From: Planctomycetota bacterium
GTDB taxonomy: Bacteria > Planctomycetota > UBA1135 > GCA-002686595
Length of the DNA: 64,000 bases
Reading direction: 5' to 3'
Assembly (NCBI GenBank): GCA_002686265.1
Contig: NZBA01000012.1
Coordinates: 8,965-72,964, forward strand
Under the pieces are notes generated by a model, which saw only the letters and a program-made list of their open reading frames with translations, had not been told where the DNA came from and did no database searches. The position numbers were made by a program, and so were the translations under genes. This document shows positions 53,532 through 63,500 of this stretch, one piece after another. The number at the start of each line of letters is the position of its first letter. Within the stretch, counting starts at the first letter, position 1.

Positions 53532-53548
53532 CCGGCCGTGCGGAACGG

Positions 53549-53554
53549 TATGAT
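53549..53554 (+). promoter_or_regulatory. -10-like hexamer before the adenosyltransferase gene
   Basis: TATGAT lies 20 bases before the ATG at 53575. Confidence 0.35.
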
Positions 53555-53574
53555 CGAGCCGCTCGGTGGCGCGC

Positions 53575-54147
53575 ATGGTCAGGTTGAATCGCATCTACAC
53601 GCGGACGGGAGACGACGGGACGACCGCCCTCGGCAGCGGGGAGCGGGTCGGCAAGCACCATCCGCGGGTTGCGGCCTACGGCAGCGTGGACGAGCTATCA
53701 GCCGTCTTGGGCATGGCCCTGGCCGGAGGGGTGGAGGAGCCGTTCCGCGCCTGGCTGCGGGCGATCCAGAACGACCTCTTCGATCTCGGCGCGGACCTCT
53801 CGTGCCCCGGTGAGGGCGGCGGGGGTTTGCGCGTGACCGCGGCCTACACCGAGCGCCTCGAGGGGATCATCGACTTGGTCAACGAGGATCTCGAGCCGTT
53901 GAAGTCCTTCGTCTTGGCCGGCGGGACGATGCCCGCCGCCTGGATGCACCTGGCGCGCACGGTTTGCCGGCGCGCCGAGCGCCACCTCGTCGAGCTTCTC
54001 GGGAGCGAGGCGGAGGAGGGGCGAGTCGGCCCCGAGCCCCTGCACTATCTCAACCGTCTCTCCGACTTGCTCTTCGTCATCGCCCGCGCCCTGAACGACG
54101 GCGGCAGCGCCGACGTGCTCTGGGAGCCGGGCGCGGGCGGCGGATGA
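53575..54147 (+). CDS. Cob(I)alamin adenosyltransferase (PduO type)
   Basis: 190 residues from the ATG at 53575; GTG at 53566 would add three. The signature T-R-T-G-D-D-G-T-T-A-L-G-S-G-E-R-V at the N-terminus, Y-G-S-V-D-E-L-S-A, F-D-L-G-A-D-L-S and the C-terminal R-T-V-C-R-R-A-E-R with L-N-R-L-S-D-L-L-F define the PduO/ATR family. It transfers the adenosyl group of ATP to cob(I)alamin, making coenzyme B12. The window also holds the methylcobalamin-dependent metH. Its stop overlaps the miaE-like start (ATGA). Confidence 0.92.
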   Translation: MVRLNRIYTRTGDDGTTALGSGERVGKHHPRVAAYGSVDELSAVLGMALAGGVEEPFRAWLRAIQNDLFDLGADLSCPGEGGGGLRVTAAYTERLEGIIDLVNEDLEPLKSFVLAGGTMPAAWMHLARTVCRRAERHLVELLGSEAEEGRVGPEPLHYLNRLSDLLFVIARALNDGGSADVLWEPGAGGG

Positions 54148-54728
54148 TCGAGCTCGCCTGGCGCACACCGTCGGAGTGGGCCGCCCGCGCTGCCGAGCAG
54201 CCGTTGGCGCTGCTGGCGGACCACGCTCACTGCGAGCTGAAGGCTGCCTCCTCCGCGCAGGCCCTGATCGCCCGCAATCCCGACGACCCATGCGGGGTCG
54301 AGCGGCTGGCGGTGATGGCGGAGGAGGAGATGCAGCACTTCTCGGCGGTGGCGCGCCTGCTCCACGCACGCGGCGGAGTCCTGGGTCCTCTGCGGCCGAA
54401 CCCCTACGCGGAGGGGCTCGCGCAGGCGGCGAAGGAGGGGAGGGGCGACGTGCTCCTCGATCGCTTCATCGTCGCCGGGTTGATCGAGGCCCGCAGCCTG
54501 GAGCGCTTCCGGCTCCTGGAGGAGCGTCTCACCGATCCCGACCTCGTCGAGCTGTATCGCGCTCTGGCTCCATCGGAGGCGGCCCATCAGGGGATGTTCT
54601 TCGACCTGGCGCGGCGGCGCGCCGGGCAGGGGGTCGCCGACGAGCGCATCGAAACGCTCCGGCTGAGGGAGGGGCGCGTGGCTGAGAGCCTGCTCTTCGC
54701 GCCGCGCGTGCACTCCGGCGTGCGCTGA
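54144..54728 (+). CDS. miaE: tRNA-(ms2io6A)-hydroxylase, MiaE-like
   Basis: 194 residues, close to the family size. A four-helix di-iron bundle can be followed through its ligands: H-C-E-L-K-A-A (first Glu), M-A-E-E-E-M-Q-H-F (E-x-x-H), [10 protein letters not shown] (third Glu) and S-E-A-A-H-Q (second E-x-x-H). A-S-x-A-Q-x-L-I and N-P-D are also family features. The enzyme hydroxylates the isopentenyl side chain of ms2i6A at tRNA position 37 using O2. This implies aerobic growth. It overlaps the adenosyltransferase gene. Confidence 0.88.
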   Translation: MIELAWRTPSEWAARAAEQPLALLADHAHCELKAASSAQALIARNPDDPCGVERLAVMAEEEMQHFSAVARLLHARGGVLGPLRPNPYAEGLAQAAKEGRGDVLLDRFIVAGLIEARSLERFRLLEERLTDPDLVELYRALAPSEAAHQGMFFDLARRRAGQGVADERIETLRLREGRVAESLLFAPRVHSGVR

Positions 54729-54838
54729 TCCGCGGCCGCGGGCCGCAATCGACCGCTGCGGGGTGGGAACCGGCGCCCGTGCCGGGTGGAATACTCGTCC
54801 GCCCCGCCCACCCGCTACGACCCGACCGAGCCTTCGAG

Positions 54839-56017
54839 ATGGACGCATTCGATCCCCGACCTGAAGACAAGTTCTCCTTCGGCCTGTGGACCGTTGGCAA
54901 CCCCGGCCGCGACCCCTTCGGCGGGCCGGTGCGCCCCACGCAGGATGCCTGCGAGATCGTGCGCGGGTTGGCGCGCTGTGGCGCGTGGGGCGTCAACCTC
55001 CACGACGAGGACCTCGTTCCCTTCGGCTCCTCCGCGGCGGAGCGCGACCGGATCGTCGGTCGCTTCCAGCGGACCCTGGCCGAGACCGGCCTCATCGTCC
55101 CGATGGCGACGACGAATCTGTTCAGCCCCCCGATCTTCAAGGACGGCGCTTTCACCGCCAACGACCCGCGCGTGCGCGCCTTCGCCCTGCGCAAGACGAT
55201 GGATGCGATCGACCTTGGCGTGGAGCTCGGTGCTCGCATCTACGTCTTCTGGGGAGGGCGCGAGGGGACGGAGGCCGACGCCTGCCGAGATCCGCAAGAG
55301 GCGCTTAAGCGATTTCGCGAGGCGCTCGACTTCCTCTGCGCCTATGTCCTGGACCAGGGCTACGACCTGCGCTTCGCCCTCGAAGCGAAGCCGAACGAGC
55401 CGCGTTGCGACATGTATCTGCCCACGACCGGCCACATGCTGCACTTCATCGAGACCCTCGAGCACTCGACGATGGTCGGCGTGAATCCCGAGGTCGCCCA
55501 CGAGACGATGGCGGGCCTCTCGTTCACCCACGGCGTCGCCCAGGCCATGGAGGCGGGGAAGCTGTTTCACATCGATCTGAACGGTCAGCGCATCGGCCGC
55601 TACGACCAGGACCTGCGCTTTGGCTCCGAGGATCTCAAGCAGGCTTTTCTGCTCGTGCGGCTGTTGGAGGGAACAGCGGGGACGGAGGCCTACGGGGGAC
55701 CGCGGCACTTCGATGCTCACGCCTACCGCAGCGAGGACGTTGAGGGCGTCTGGGACTTCGCCCGCGGGTGCATGCGCACCTACAACATCCTGCGCGCGCG
55801 CGCGCGCTGTTTCGACGCCGACCCCGAGGTCGTCGAGCTGCGCGCCGGGCGGAGCGAGCCGGAGATCGACGCCCTGCTCGGAGGCGGCTACGGCGCCGAG
55901 AAGGCGGCCGCCCTGCGCGAGCTGGAGTGCGACGTGGACGCTATCGCGGCGAGGGGGCTGCGCTACGAGCGCCTCGACCAGGTCATGATGGAGCACTTGA
56001 TGGGAGTGCGGGCCTGA
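54839..56017 (+). CDS. xylA: Xylose isomerase, class I (short form)
   Basis: 392 residues from the ATG at 54839; a longer GTG start at 54779 gives an unrelated 20-residue lead. The N-terminus [17 protein letters not shown], the catalytic His in N-L-H55-D-E-D58 and the W-G-G-R-E-G and E-A-K-P-N-E-P-R motifs are those of the actinomycete-type (class I) enzyme rather than the longer class II. It interconverts D-xylose and D-xylulose in the cytoplasm with two divalent metals. xylB follows 13 bases downstream, giving a compact xylose operon. Confidence 0.95.
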   Translation: MDAFDPRPEDKFSFGLWTVGNPGRDPFGGPVRPTQDACEIVRGLARCGAWGVNLHDEDLVPFGSSAAERDRIVGRFQRTLAETGLIVPMATTNLFSPPIFKDGAFTANDPRVRAFALRKTMDAIDLGVELGARIYVFWGGREGTEADACRDPQEALKRFREALDFLCAYVLDQGYDLRFALEAKPNEPRCDMYLPTTGHMLHFIETLEHSTMVGVNPEVAHETMAGLSFTHGVAQAMEAGKLFHIDLNGQRIGRYDQDLRFGSEDLKQAFLLVRLLEGTAGTEAYGGPRHFDAHAYRSEDVEGVWDFARGCMRTYNILRARARCFDADPEVVELRAGRSEPEIDALLGGGYGAEKAAALRELECDVDAIAARGLRYERLDQVMMEHLMGVRA

Positions 56018-56030
56018 GGCCCGGGGGAGC

Positions 56031-57494
56031 GTGTCCCTCTTCCTCGGGCTCGATGTCGGGACCCAGGGCACCAAGGGTGTGGTGCTCGATGCGGAGAAGG
56101 GCTGCGTGGTCGCCCGCGCTCTTGTGTCCTACGGCCTCCTGGAGGGGCTCGGGCCCGGCGCCTGCGAGCAGCACCCGCAAACGTGGATCGACGCCGTGCG
56201 CTCCGTGGCGGCCGAGCTTCTCGACGCAAAGGGCGTCGATGCGGCGCGTTTCGAGGGCGTCGGAGTGTCGGGGCAGCAGCACGGCCTGGTGGTCCTCGAT
56301 GCAGCGGGCGCGGTCGTGCGGCCCGCGAAGCTGTGGTGCGACACTTCGACCGCGGCCGAGGCGCGCGAGCTCTCTGAGGCCTTCGCGAGCCCCGTCCCGG
56401 TCGGCTTCACAGCCTCGAAGGTGCTCTGGCTCGCGCGGCACGAACCGGAGAGCTGGAAGCGCGTGCGGCACGTGCTTCTGCCTCACGACTACGTGAACTT
56501 CGTGCTCACCGGGGATGCTTGCATGGAGGCCGGCGACGCCTCGGGAACTGGGTTCTTCGATCCCCGCGCGCGCACCTTCGACGAAGCGCGGGTTGCGGCC
56601 GTCGCGCCGGGCCTCGCGGAGCGCCTACCCTCTCTGCTCGCCAACGGCGAGGCGGCGGGTCGCCTCAACGCAGACGGTGCGGCGTTGTTGGGTTTGGAGG
56701 AGGGGGTTCTGGTCAGCGCTGGCGGTGGCGACAACATGATGAGCGCCGTGGGCAGCGGTGCCACGCGGCCGGGCGTGGTCGTCGTCAGTCTGGGGACTTC
56801 CGGCACGGTCTTCACGCACGCCGACGTACCCGTGATCGACCCGGCGGGGTTGATCGCTCCGTTCTGCTCTTCGGTGGGCGGCTGGCTGCCGCTGTTGTGC
56901 GTGATGAACCTGACGGGTGTCACCGAGGAAGTGCGGCAGGCCTTCGGCGAGGATCACGGGCGGTTGACGCACGCGGCGCGCTCGGTCCCGATCGGTTGCG
57001 ATGGTCTCCTTTGGCTCCCCTACCTCGCCGGAGAGCGCGTTCCAGACCTGCCCGAGGCATCGGGGACCCTGCTCGGCGTGCGCGCCGGACATCTGCGTGC
57101 CGGCACCCTCTACCGCGCCGCGCTCGAGGGCACGAGCCTCAACCTGGCCTGGGGCGTCGAGCGCATGCGAGGCCTGGGGATCAGCGTCGAGGGCGTGCAC
57201 CTCGTCGGCGGTGCCGCGGGCAACGAGCTCTGGCGCGAGATCCTCGCCGACTTGCTGGGCTGCCCGGTCACCCCGCTCGCCGAGCCCGAGTCCGCGGCCA
57301 TGGGGGCGGCGCTCCAAGCCGCATGGACCCGCAGGCGCGCTTCGGGCGAGCGGGTCGGTCCCGACGAGGTCGCCGCGCCCTTCGTGCGTGAGAGCGCCGC
57401 GCCGACCGAACCGGAAGTCGGGCGCGCCGGAGCCTATCGCGAGCTCGCGGCCCGTTTTCGGGAGGCGGTGGCTGTGCTTCACGGGGCGGGCTGA
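56031..57494 (+). CDS. xylB: Xylulokinase
   Basis: 487 residues of the FGGY kinase family, GTG start with GGGGGAGC just upstream. L-G-L-D-V-G-T-Q-G-T-K at the N-terminus binds phosphate, V-S-G-Q-Q-H-G-L-V-V-L is the substrate loop with the xylulokinase-specific Q-Q-H, D-A-S-G-T is typical, and G-G-G-D-N, V-S-L-G-T-S-G-T-V and the C-terminal L-V-G-G-A-A-G-N-E-L-W-R complete the fold. It phosphorylates D-xylulose to enter the pentose phosphate pathway. Its position after xylA supports the substrate. Confidence 0.95.
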   Translation: MSLFLGLDVGTQGTKGVVLDAEKGCVVARALVSYGLLEGLGPGACEQHPQTWIDAVRSVAAELLDAKGVDAARFEGVGVSGQQHGLVVLDAAGAVVRPAKLWCDTSTAAEARELSEAFASPVPVGFTASKVLWLARHEPESWKRVRHVLLPHDYVNFVLTGDACMEAGDASGTGFFDPRARTFDEARVAAVAPGLAERLPSLLANGEAAGRLNADGAALLGLEEGVLVSAGGGDNMMSAVGSGATRPGVVVVSLGTSGTVFTHADVPVIDPAGLIAPFCSSVGGWLPLLCVMNLTGVTEEVRQAFGEDHGRLTHAARSVPIGCDGLLWLPYLAGERVPDLPEASGTLLGVRAGHLRAGTLYRAALEGTSLNLAWGVERMRGLGISVEGVHLVGGAAGNELWREILADLLGCPVTPLAEPESAAMGAALQAAWTRRRASGERVGPDEVAAPFVRESAAPTEPEVGRAGAYRELAARFREAVAVLHGAG

Positions 57495-57658
57495 GGGCGG
57501 TGACGGTGGGCCCGGCCGCGATCGGAATGGGCGTCCGGCGGCCTGGGGACGAAGGGCGTCGGCTGCTATGCTCCCCGGGTGAGCGGTGCGTCCACGGTGC
57601 CGCTCTCCGCTTCCCGACGCGCACGCCGCGCGCGCCGATCTCCCGAGCCCCTCGTGCA

Positions 57659-58681
57659 TTGCAGACCCTGCGATCCCTCGCTTTGCCGACCGTTCTCCTA
57701 GCCCTGGTGGCTTGCTCCAGCTTGCCCGGCTTCGCCGAGGACCCGCGCCCACGGGTGCGCGGCCCGCTCCCCGCGCGCAACCAGCATCCCCTGGCCTTGA
57801 CCCAGATTTCCCTGCGCCCGCGCCGGCCACTGACCACTCCTCGCGGGGACGCGACTCTGGCGGTCGGCGTCAGCTACAGCAGCATCGAGGAGATCGGGAG
57901 CATCGACGAGCAGGCCGTCAGCTTCGATGGCGAGCTGCTGCGCATCGACTCTCGCCTGCGCTACGGTCTGAGTGGGCGGTCGGATCTCGAGGTCGAGCTG
58001 CCCCTGCTCTTCACGACCAGCGGCTTCCTCGACGCTTTCATCGAGTCCTGGCACGAGCTGCTCACTCTTCCCGGAGGAGGCCGGACGTATGTCGAGGACG
58101 ATCAGTGGCAGATGACGATCTCCGATGGAGACGACGTGCTCTTCGAACTCGAGGAGGACCGCCTCGCTCTCGGTGACCTCGCGCTCATCTACACGAGTCT
58201 CTTCCAGGAAGAAGGCAAGCGCGTCCCGGCCATGGCCTGGCGCGTGGGCGTCGAGCTCCCGACCGGCTCGGAATCGGCGGGATTCGGCAATGGCGCCCTC
58301 GACTTCGGCCTGGGGCTGGCGGGTGAGAAGAACCTCGGCCGGGTGACTTCCACCTTCGGCCTCGCCTGGCGAATGCCGGGGCAGTCGGAGGGGTTTTGCG
58401 CCTCGAGCGCCCATGAGCTCGAGAACGCGATCGACCTGCAGTTGGGCGGCGAGTACCGCTGGAACGACTCCTTGTCCCTCCTCGGCCAGCTCATCTGGAG
58501 CGGGCCGATGATGAGCTCGATCCCCGTCGAGGAGATTGATCAGGAGATCCTCGACTTGGGGCTGGGCCTGGCGTGGGACACCGGCGAGGAGTCGCGCCTC
58601 TCGTTCAGTTTCCACGAGGATCTGGTCGCCGCCACCGGCCCCGATTTCTCTCTACTCGTTTCCTGGCACAGGGACTTCTAG
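57659..58681 (+). CDS. DUF3187-family outer-envelope lipoprotein
   Basis: 340 residues from a TTG at 57659, chosen because a lipoprotein signal follows at once (L-L-A-L-V-A-C-S-S). Upstream in-frame starts (GTG 57500, ATG 57527) would add an unlikely Arg-rich lead, and TATGCT at 57567-57572 suggests transcription begins after them. The conserved opening G-P-L-P-A-R-N-Q-H-P-L is the signature I associate with DUF3187. The rest alternates beta strands (V-G-V-E-L-P-T-G-S, L-D-F-G-L-G-L-A, L-G-L-G-L-A-W-D-T), like a small outer-membrane barrel. Function is unknown. The start is uncertain. Confidence 0.72.
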   Translation: MQTLRSLALPTVLLALVACSSLPGFAEDPRPRVRGPLPARNQHPLALTQISLRPRRPLTTPRGDATLAVGVSYSSIEEIGSIDEQAVSFDGELLRIDSRLRYGLSGRSDLEVELPLLFTTSGFLDAFIESWHELLTLPGGGRTYVEDDQWQMTISDGDDVLFELEEDRLALGDLALIYTSLFQEEGKRVPAMAWRVGVELPTGSESAGFGNGALDFGLGLAGEKNLGRVTSTFGLAWRMPGQSEGFCASSAHELENAIDLQLGGEYRWNDSLSLLGQLIWSGPMMSSIPVEEIDQEILDLGLGLAWDTGEESRLSFSFHEDLVAATGPDFSLLVSWHRDF

Positions 58682-58721
58682 GCCGCTATCCCCGCGCGCC
58701 TGGGGACCGGGGAGCTGGGGA

Positions 58722-59879
58722 CTAGCTCAGAAACTGAGCGATCTCCTCGGCGCGTTCCTCGGCATCCCGCTCGCCGGTCGCGATGAGCTGCTCGATGTAG
58801 TCGGGTTGGAACATGATCAGGCTCAGTAGGTCCTGGTTGCGGCTCGAGCGCGTACCCAACCGCCGGGTCAGGAAGCGGAAGAGAGGGGGCAGGGAAGGTT
58901 CGTACTCGTTCGCGAGCTTCCCCAGATCGCGTGAGGGGCGCAGGACGAGCAAGTCGATCTGGCGCAGGTCGCCGCGTTCCTGCTCGGGGACGCGCTTCAG
59001 CAGGTCGTTGACGCGCTCGAGGTTGTAGGCGTCCTGATCCAGGAGGTCGAGGAAGATCGAGTTCAAGAGGATGCCGGCGACTTGGGCCGGGGGCGGATAG
59101 AGATCCGTCTTGCTCAGGTCGACCTCCGCGTCGTTGCGGCCGTAGCGCGTCGAGATGGCCAGGATGCGATCCGCGCCAAGGTGGATGGCCGGTGCGAGGG
59201 GAGCGTGCAGGCGCACACCGCCGTCGCCGTACCAGTTCTTGCCGATGCGCACCGCCGGGAACAGCCACGGGAGGGCGGCGGAGGCCAGCACGTGCTCGAC
59301 GCGCAGCTTCCCGGCTCGCGCCAGGCGCTGCGGGCGCTTCCAGACGGAGATATCGCGGCCCTGGGTCCAGATCACGGTCTGCCCGGTGTCGTAGCGCGTG
59401 GTCGTCAGAGCGACGGCGCGCAGATCGCTCTGGGAGAGGTTGCTCTCGATGCCGGTCAGCTCTCCATCGGCGCCGCCGGTCAGGCCGCGTTGGAGCAGGG
59501 CGCGCAGGGGAGCGGTGTCCACCATCCCTCTCAGTTGCCTCGCGCCATCGCGTCCGCCGAACCAGGCGAACTGCGCGAGCCCGCGCAGCAGGTGCGAGAC
59601 CAGGGAAGAGCCGTCCACCCGGAAGACCTGGTCGACGGTGATCGAGAGCCACCACTCCAGGAGCGTGTCGACCTTGCGCGCGAAGGAACCGGTGTGGTTG
59701 GCGAGGAAGGCGGCGTTGATGCCGCCCGCGGAGACGCCGGTCAGGATTGGGACCTCCAGCTCGGGGAAGCGCCGGGAGAGGTGACGCAGAAGGCCGAGTT
59801 GGTAGGCGCCGCGGGCTCCGCCTCCTCCCAGCGTCAGCGCCAGTTCGGGCGTGCCCGTCACTCGGTCCGTGGTCGCCAT
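58722..59879 (-). CDS. Patatin-like phospholipase
   Basis: 385 residues. The Ser-Asp dyad is clear: the oxyanion loop G-G-G-G-A-R-G (18-24), nucleophile elbow G-V-S50-A-G and the Asp in Y-G-D-G-G-V-R. P-W-L-F-P-A-V-R-I near 210 fits the family. The C-terminal ~110 residues are helical and form the lid. Bacterial patatins hydrolyse acyl ester bonds of phospholipids; some are secreted effectors, others act in lipid turnover. No signal peptide is seen. It is the last gene of the minus-strand run metH, methyltransferase, patatin. Confidence 0.88.
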   Translation of the reverse strand: MATTDRVTGTPELALTLGGGGARGAYQLGLLRHLSRRFPELEVPILTGVSAGGINAAFLANHTGSFARKVDTLLEWWLSITVDQVFRVDGSSLVSHLLRGLAQFAWFGGRDGARQLRGMVDTAPLRALLQRGLTGGADGELTGIESNLSQSDLRAVALTTTRYDTGQTVIWTQGRDISVWKRPQRLARAGKLRVEHVLASAALPWLFPAVRIGKNWYGDGGVRLHAPLAPAIHLGADRILAISTRYGRNDAEVDLSKTDLYPPPAQVAGILLNSIFLDLLDQDAYNLERVNDLLKRVPEQERGDLRQIDLLVLRPSRDLGKLANEYEPSLPPLFRFLTRRLGTRSSRNQDLLSLIMFQPDYIEQLIATGERDAEERAEEIAQFLS

Positions 59880-59894
59880 TCCAAGAGCGTGGCC

Positions 59895-60554
59895 TCAGCC
59901 CACCGCCGGGATCTGCAGGGACATGTGTCGGTCGTTGTCGATCACGATCTCGGCCTGCTCGAGGCCGCTCTCGTCGGCCAGGTCCCGGAGCTCGCCGGCG
60001 GTGAAGGCCGCGTGCAGGCTGTCGGTGAACAGGGTGCGCTGGTGCTCGGTGCACCCGGCGGCGTGAGACTCGACCAGGGCTTCGAGGGCCTCGCGCGTGG
60101 GCGGACGGAACAGGTCGCGCACCAACAGCGCGCCGCCCGGACGCAGGACGCGCCGCGCCTCGCGCAGGAATGGCCGCGGGTCGGGTATGTGGTGGAGGAT
60201 CGTGTTGGAGAACACCGCGTCGAACTCGCCGTCGGCGAAGGCGAGCCGTTTGGCGTCCATGTGCCGATACTCGACGCGCGCGACGTGCGGCGTCTTGGCG
60301 AGGTTCGCGTTGGCGGCGGAGATCATGTGGCGGGAGAGGTCCACGCCGACGACCGTGACGCTCTCCTCGCGCGCACAGATCATGGGCGGCATGTGTCCTG
60401 GTCCCGTGCCGATGTCGAGCATGTGCCCGCCGGCTCCGAGGTCGAACAGCCGCCCGACGAATGACGCGTTGGCCTCGGTGTGGTCCATCGAGTCGTAGCT
60501 CTCGGTCTCCGAGAGCGTGTCCATGGCTTCGGGTTCGAGAATGCGGTCGAGCAT
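59895..60554 (-). CDS. Class I SAM-dependent methyltransferase
   Basis: 219 residues from the ATG at 60554, 2 bases after the metH stop. Motif I is H-M-L-D-I-G-T-G-P-G-H (near 44-54), then V-V-G-V-D-L-S (motif II) and D-A-V-F-S-N-T-I-L-H-H-I-P (motif IV). L-R-P-G-G-A-L-L-V-R-D motif VI is followed by a Leu/Arg-rich helix. It belongs to the Methyltransf_11/25 group. Coupling to metH, which supplies methionine for SAM, is suggestive. The methyl acceptor is unknown. Confidence 0.78.
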   Translation of the reverse strand: MLDRILEPEAMDTLSETESYDSMDHTEANASFVGRLFDLGAGGHMLDIGTGPGHMPPMICAREESVTVVGVDLSRHMISAANANLAKTPHVARVEYRHMDAKRLAFADGEFDAVFSNTILHHIPDPRPFLREARRVLRPGGALLVRDLFRPPTREALEALVESHAAGCTEHQRTLFTDSLHAAFTAGELRDLADESGLEQAEIVIDNDRHMSLQIPAVG

Positions 60555-60556
60555 GC

Positions 60557-63500
60557 TCAGATCGTGAAGTAGCGGGCCTCGGGGTGGTGGACGACGATGG
60601 CGGAGGTCGATTGCTCGGGCCACAGCTGATGCTCGTCAGACATCTGGATGCCGAGCTCGTCGGCGTGCAGGAGGGCAAGGAGTTGCTCCTGGTCCTTGAG
60701 GTTCGGGCAGGCAGGGTAACCGAAGGAGTAGCGTGCTCCGCGGTAGCCCTGCTTGAACAGTCGGTTCATCTCGCGCGCATCCTCGTCGGCGAAGCCGAGC
60801 TCGCCCCGGATCTGGCGGTGGACGTACTCCGCCAGTCCCTCGGCGGTCTCGACCGAGAGGCCGTGCAGATGCAGGTAGTCTTGGTAGCGATCTTCGGCGA
60901 ACCAAGAGCGGGCCGTCTCGGAGGCTTGCTGCCCCACGGTGACGACCTGCAGGGCGACCGTGTCGGGCGTCCCGTTGTCCGCGTGGAAGAAGTCCGAGAT
61001 GCAGAGGCTCTTCTTGCCGCTCTGGCGCGGGAAACCGAAGCGCGCGACCTCCCGGCCGGACCCGTCCGGATCGAAGAGCACGAGAGCGTCTCCCTCGGGG
61101 GAGCAGGGCCAGTAGCCGTAGGCCGCTCTGGGCTGGAGGATTCCCTCCTCGGCGCAGCGCTTCATCAGGGCGTGGTAGATGGGCCGGACGTGCTCGTCGG
61201 TGAAGCGGCGGTGCGCTTCGACGGAGCGGTTCTTGCGCCGGTAGCCCCACTGGAAGTGGAAGAGCGTCTTCTCGTTGATGTAGGACATGACGCTCTGGAG
61301 GGAGACCGCCTCGATGAGCCGGTGCCCCAAGAACGGGGCCGCGGGGTACTCGATGTCGCGCTCGATTTCGGGCGGCACCGGCAGGCGTGCGTCCTCCTGC
61401 GGTTCGGGTCTCACACCCACCTCGGCGACCGTCCGCGCGACCTGCGCGATGCTCCCCGTGGGCTCCGCGGTTGGCTCTGCGGCGGCCTCACCCGCGGGAG
61501 CCGGCCGCTCCTCCCCCGCGACGATGCGCGCCATCGTGTCCAGGCCCTCGAAGGCATCACGCGCGTAGTAGAGCGGTCCCTCGTAGGCCCGTCGGCAGTC
61601 GTCCTCGACGTACTTGCGAGTCAAGGCCGCCCCGCCGAGGATCACGGGGAGGGCGACTCCGCGGTTGTTCATCTCCTCGAGGTTCTCGCGCATGATGACC
61701 GTGCTCTTCACGAGCAGTCCGCTCATGCCGACCGCGTCGGGATCGTGCTCGTGGACGACGTCGAGGATGTGCTGGATCGGCTGCTTGATGCCGATGTTGT
61801 AGACCGTGTAGCCGTTGTTCGTGAGGATGATGTCGACGAGGTTCTTGCCGATGTCGTGGACGTCACCGCGTACTGTCGCGAGCACGATTCTCCCCCGCGT
61901 CTCGCCGTCGATGCGGTCGAGGTGCGGCTCGAGGTGGGCCACGGCGCCCTTCATCGTTTCGGCGGATCGCAGGACGAACGGTAGCTGGATCTCGCCGCGC
62001 CCGAAGAGGTCGCCGACGACCCCCATGCCGGCGAGCAGCACGGAGTTGATGATCTCGAGCGGCGGGCGCGAGCGCATGGCGAGGTCGAGGTCGTCCTGGA
62101 GACCCTCGCCCTCGCCCTCGACGATGCGCCACTCGAGGCGCTCGAAGACGTCCTCGGGGACGCTGCGTTCCGCGCGCGCCTGCACGTCGACGCCCTCGAA
62201 TAGTCGCATGAACTCCTCCAGCGGATCGTAGTCCGGTCGCCGGCGGTCGAAGATCAGGTCCTCGGCGACCTCGCGCACGCGTTCGTCGATGCGGTGCAGG
62301 GGTTCGATGCGGCCGGAGTGGAGGATGGCGGCGGTCAGGCCGGCCTCTTGGGCGTGGTGCAGGAAGACCGAGTTGAGGACGTGACGCGCCGCGGGGTTCA
62401 GGCCGAAGGAGATGTTGGAGAGGCCGAGCAGGAGGCCGACCCCGGGCAGCTCGCTCTTGACCCGGCGGATGCCCTCGAGGGTCTCGAGGCCGAGGCGTCG
62501 GTCGTCCTCGTTGCCGGTGCAGATCGTGAAGGTCAGGACGTCGAAGAGCAGGTCCTCGGGGCGCAAGCCGTGCTCCTCGACGCACAGGTCGTGGATGCGG
62601 CGTGCGATGCGGACCTTGTCGTCAGCCGTCTTGCCCATGCCCTCTTCGTCGATCGTCAGGGCGACCACCGCCGCGCCGTGCTCGCGGGCGAGGGGCAGCA
62701 CGCGCGCGCAGCGATCGGGGCCGTCCTCGAGGTTGATCGAGTTGATGATGGAGCGGCCGCCGCAGAGCTCGAGTGCAGCGCGCAGGACCTCCTCGTCGGT
62801 GCTGTCGATCATCAGCGGCACGGCGACATCCGTGCGGTAGCGCTCGATGAGCCTGGTCATGTCGGCCAGCTCGTCGCGGCCCACGTAGGCTGCGCAGACG
62901 TCGAGCACGTGGCTGCCGTCGCGAACCTGCTCGCGGCCCATCTGGACCATCCCATCGACGTTCTCGTCGAGCAGGTGACCGCGGAAGGCGCGGCTGCCGT
63001 TGGCATTGGAGCGCTCTCCCACCAGCAGCACCGACGACTCCTGCTCCAGGGTCGTCGCGCCGTAGATGCTCGTCACCTGGGGCGGAGCGTTCACCGTGCG
63101 CGGGCGGGGCGCGCGCTCCCCGATGGTCCGCACGACCGCCTCGAGGTGCCGTGGCGTCGTGCCGCAACACCCGCCGACCAGGTTCATGCCGTCCTCTTGT
63201 ACGAAGCGCTGGAGCCAGTCGGCGAGCTCCTCGGGCGTCAGCGGGTAGAAGGGCTGGCCGTTCACCAGCTGAGGCAGGCCGGCGTTGGGGTAGACGCCGA
63301 TGCGCTTGGTGCAAGATTGGCCGAGGAGCCGCACGTGCTCGCCCATCTCACGCGGCCCGGTGGCGCAGTTGATGCAGATGAGCTCGACGGGGAAGGGCTC
63401 GAGCAGGGCCAGTGCGGCGGCCATCTCCGTGCCGACCAGCATCGTCCCGGTGACCTCCATGGTCACGCTGACGAAGATCGGGATCTCGGTTCCCGCTTGG

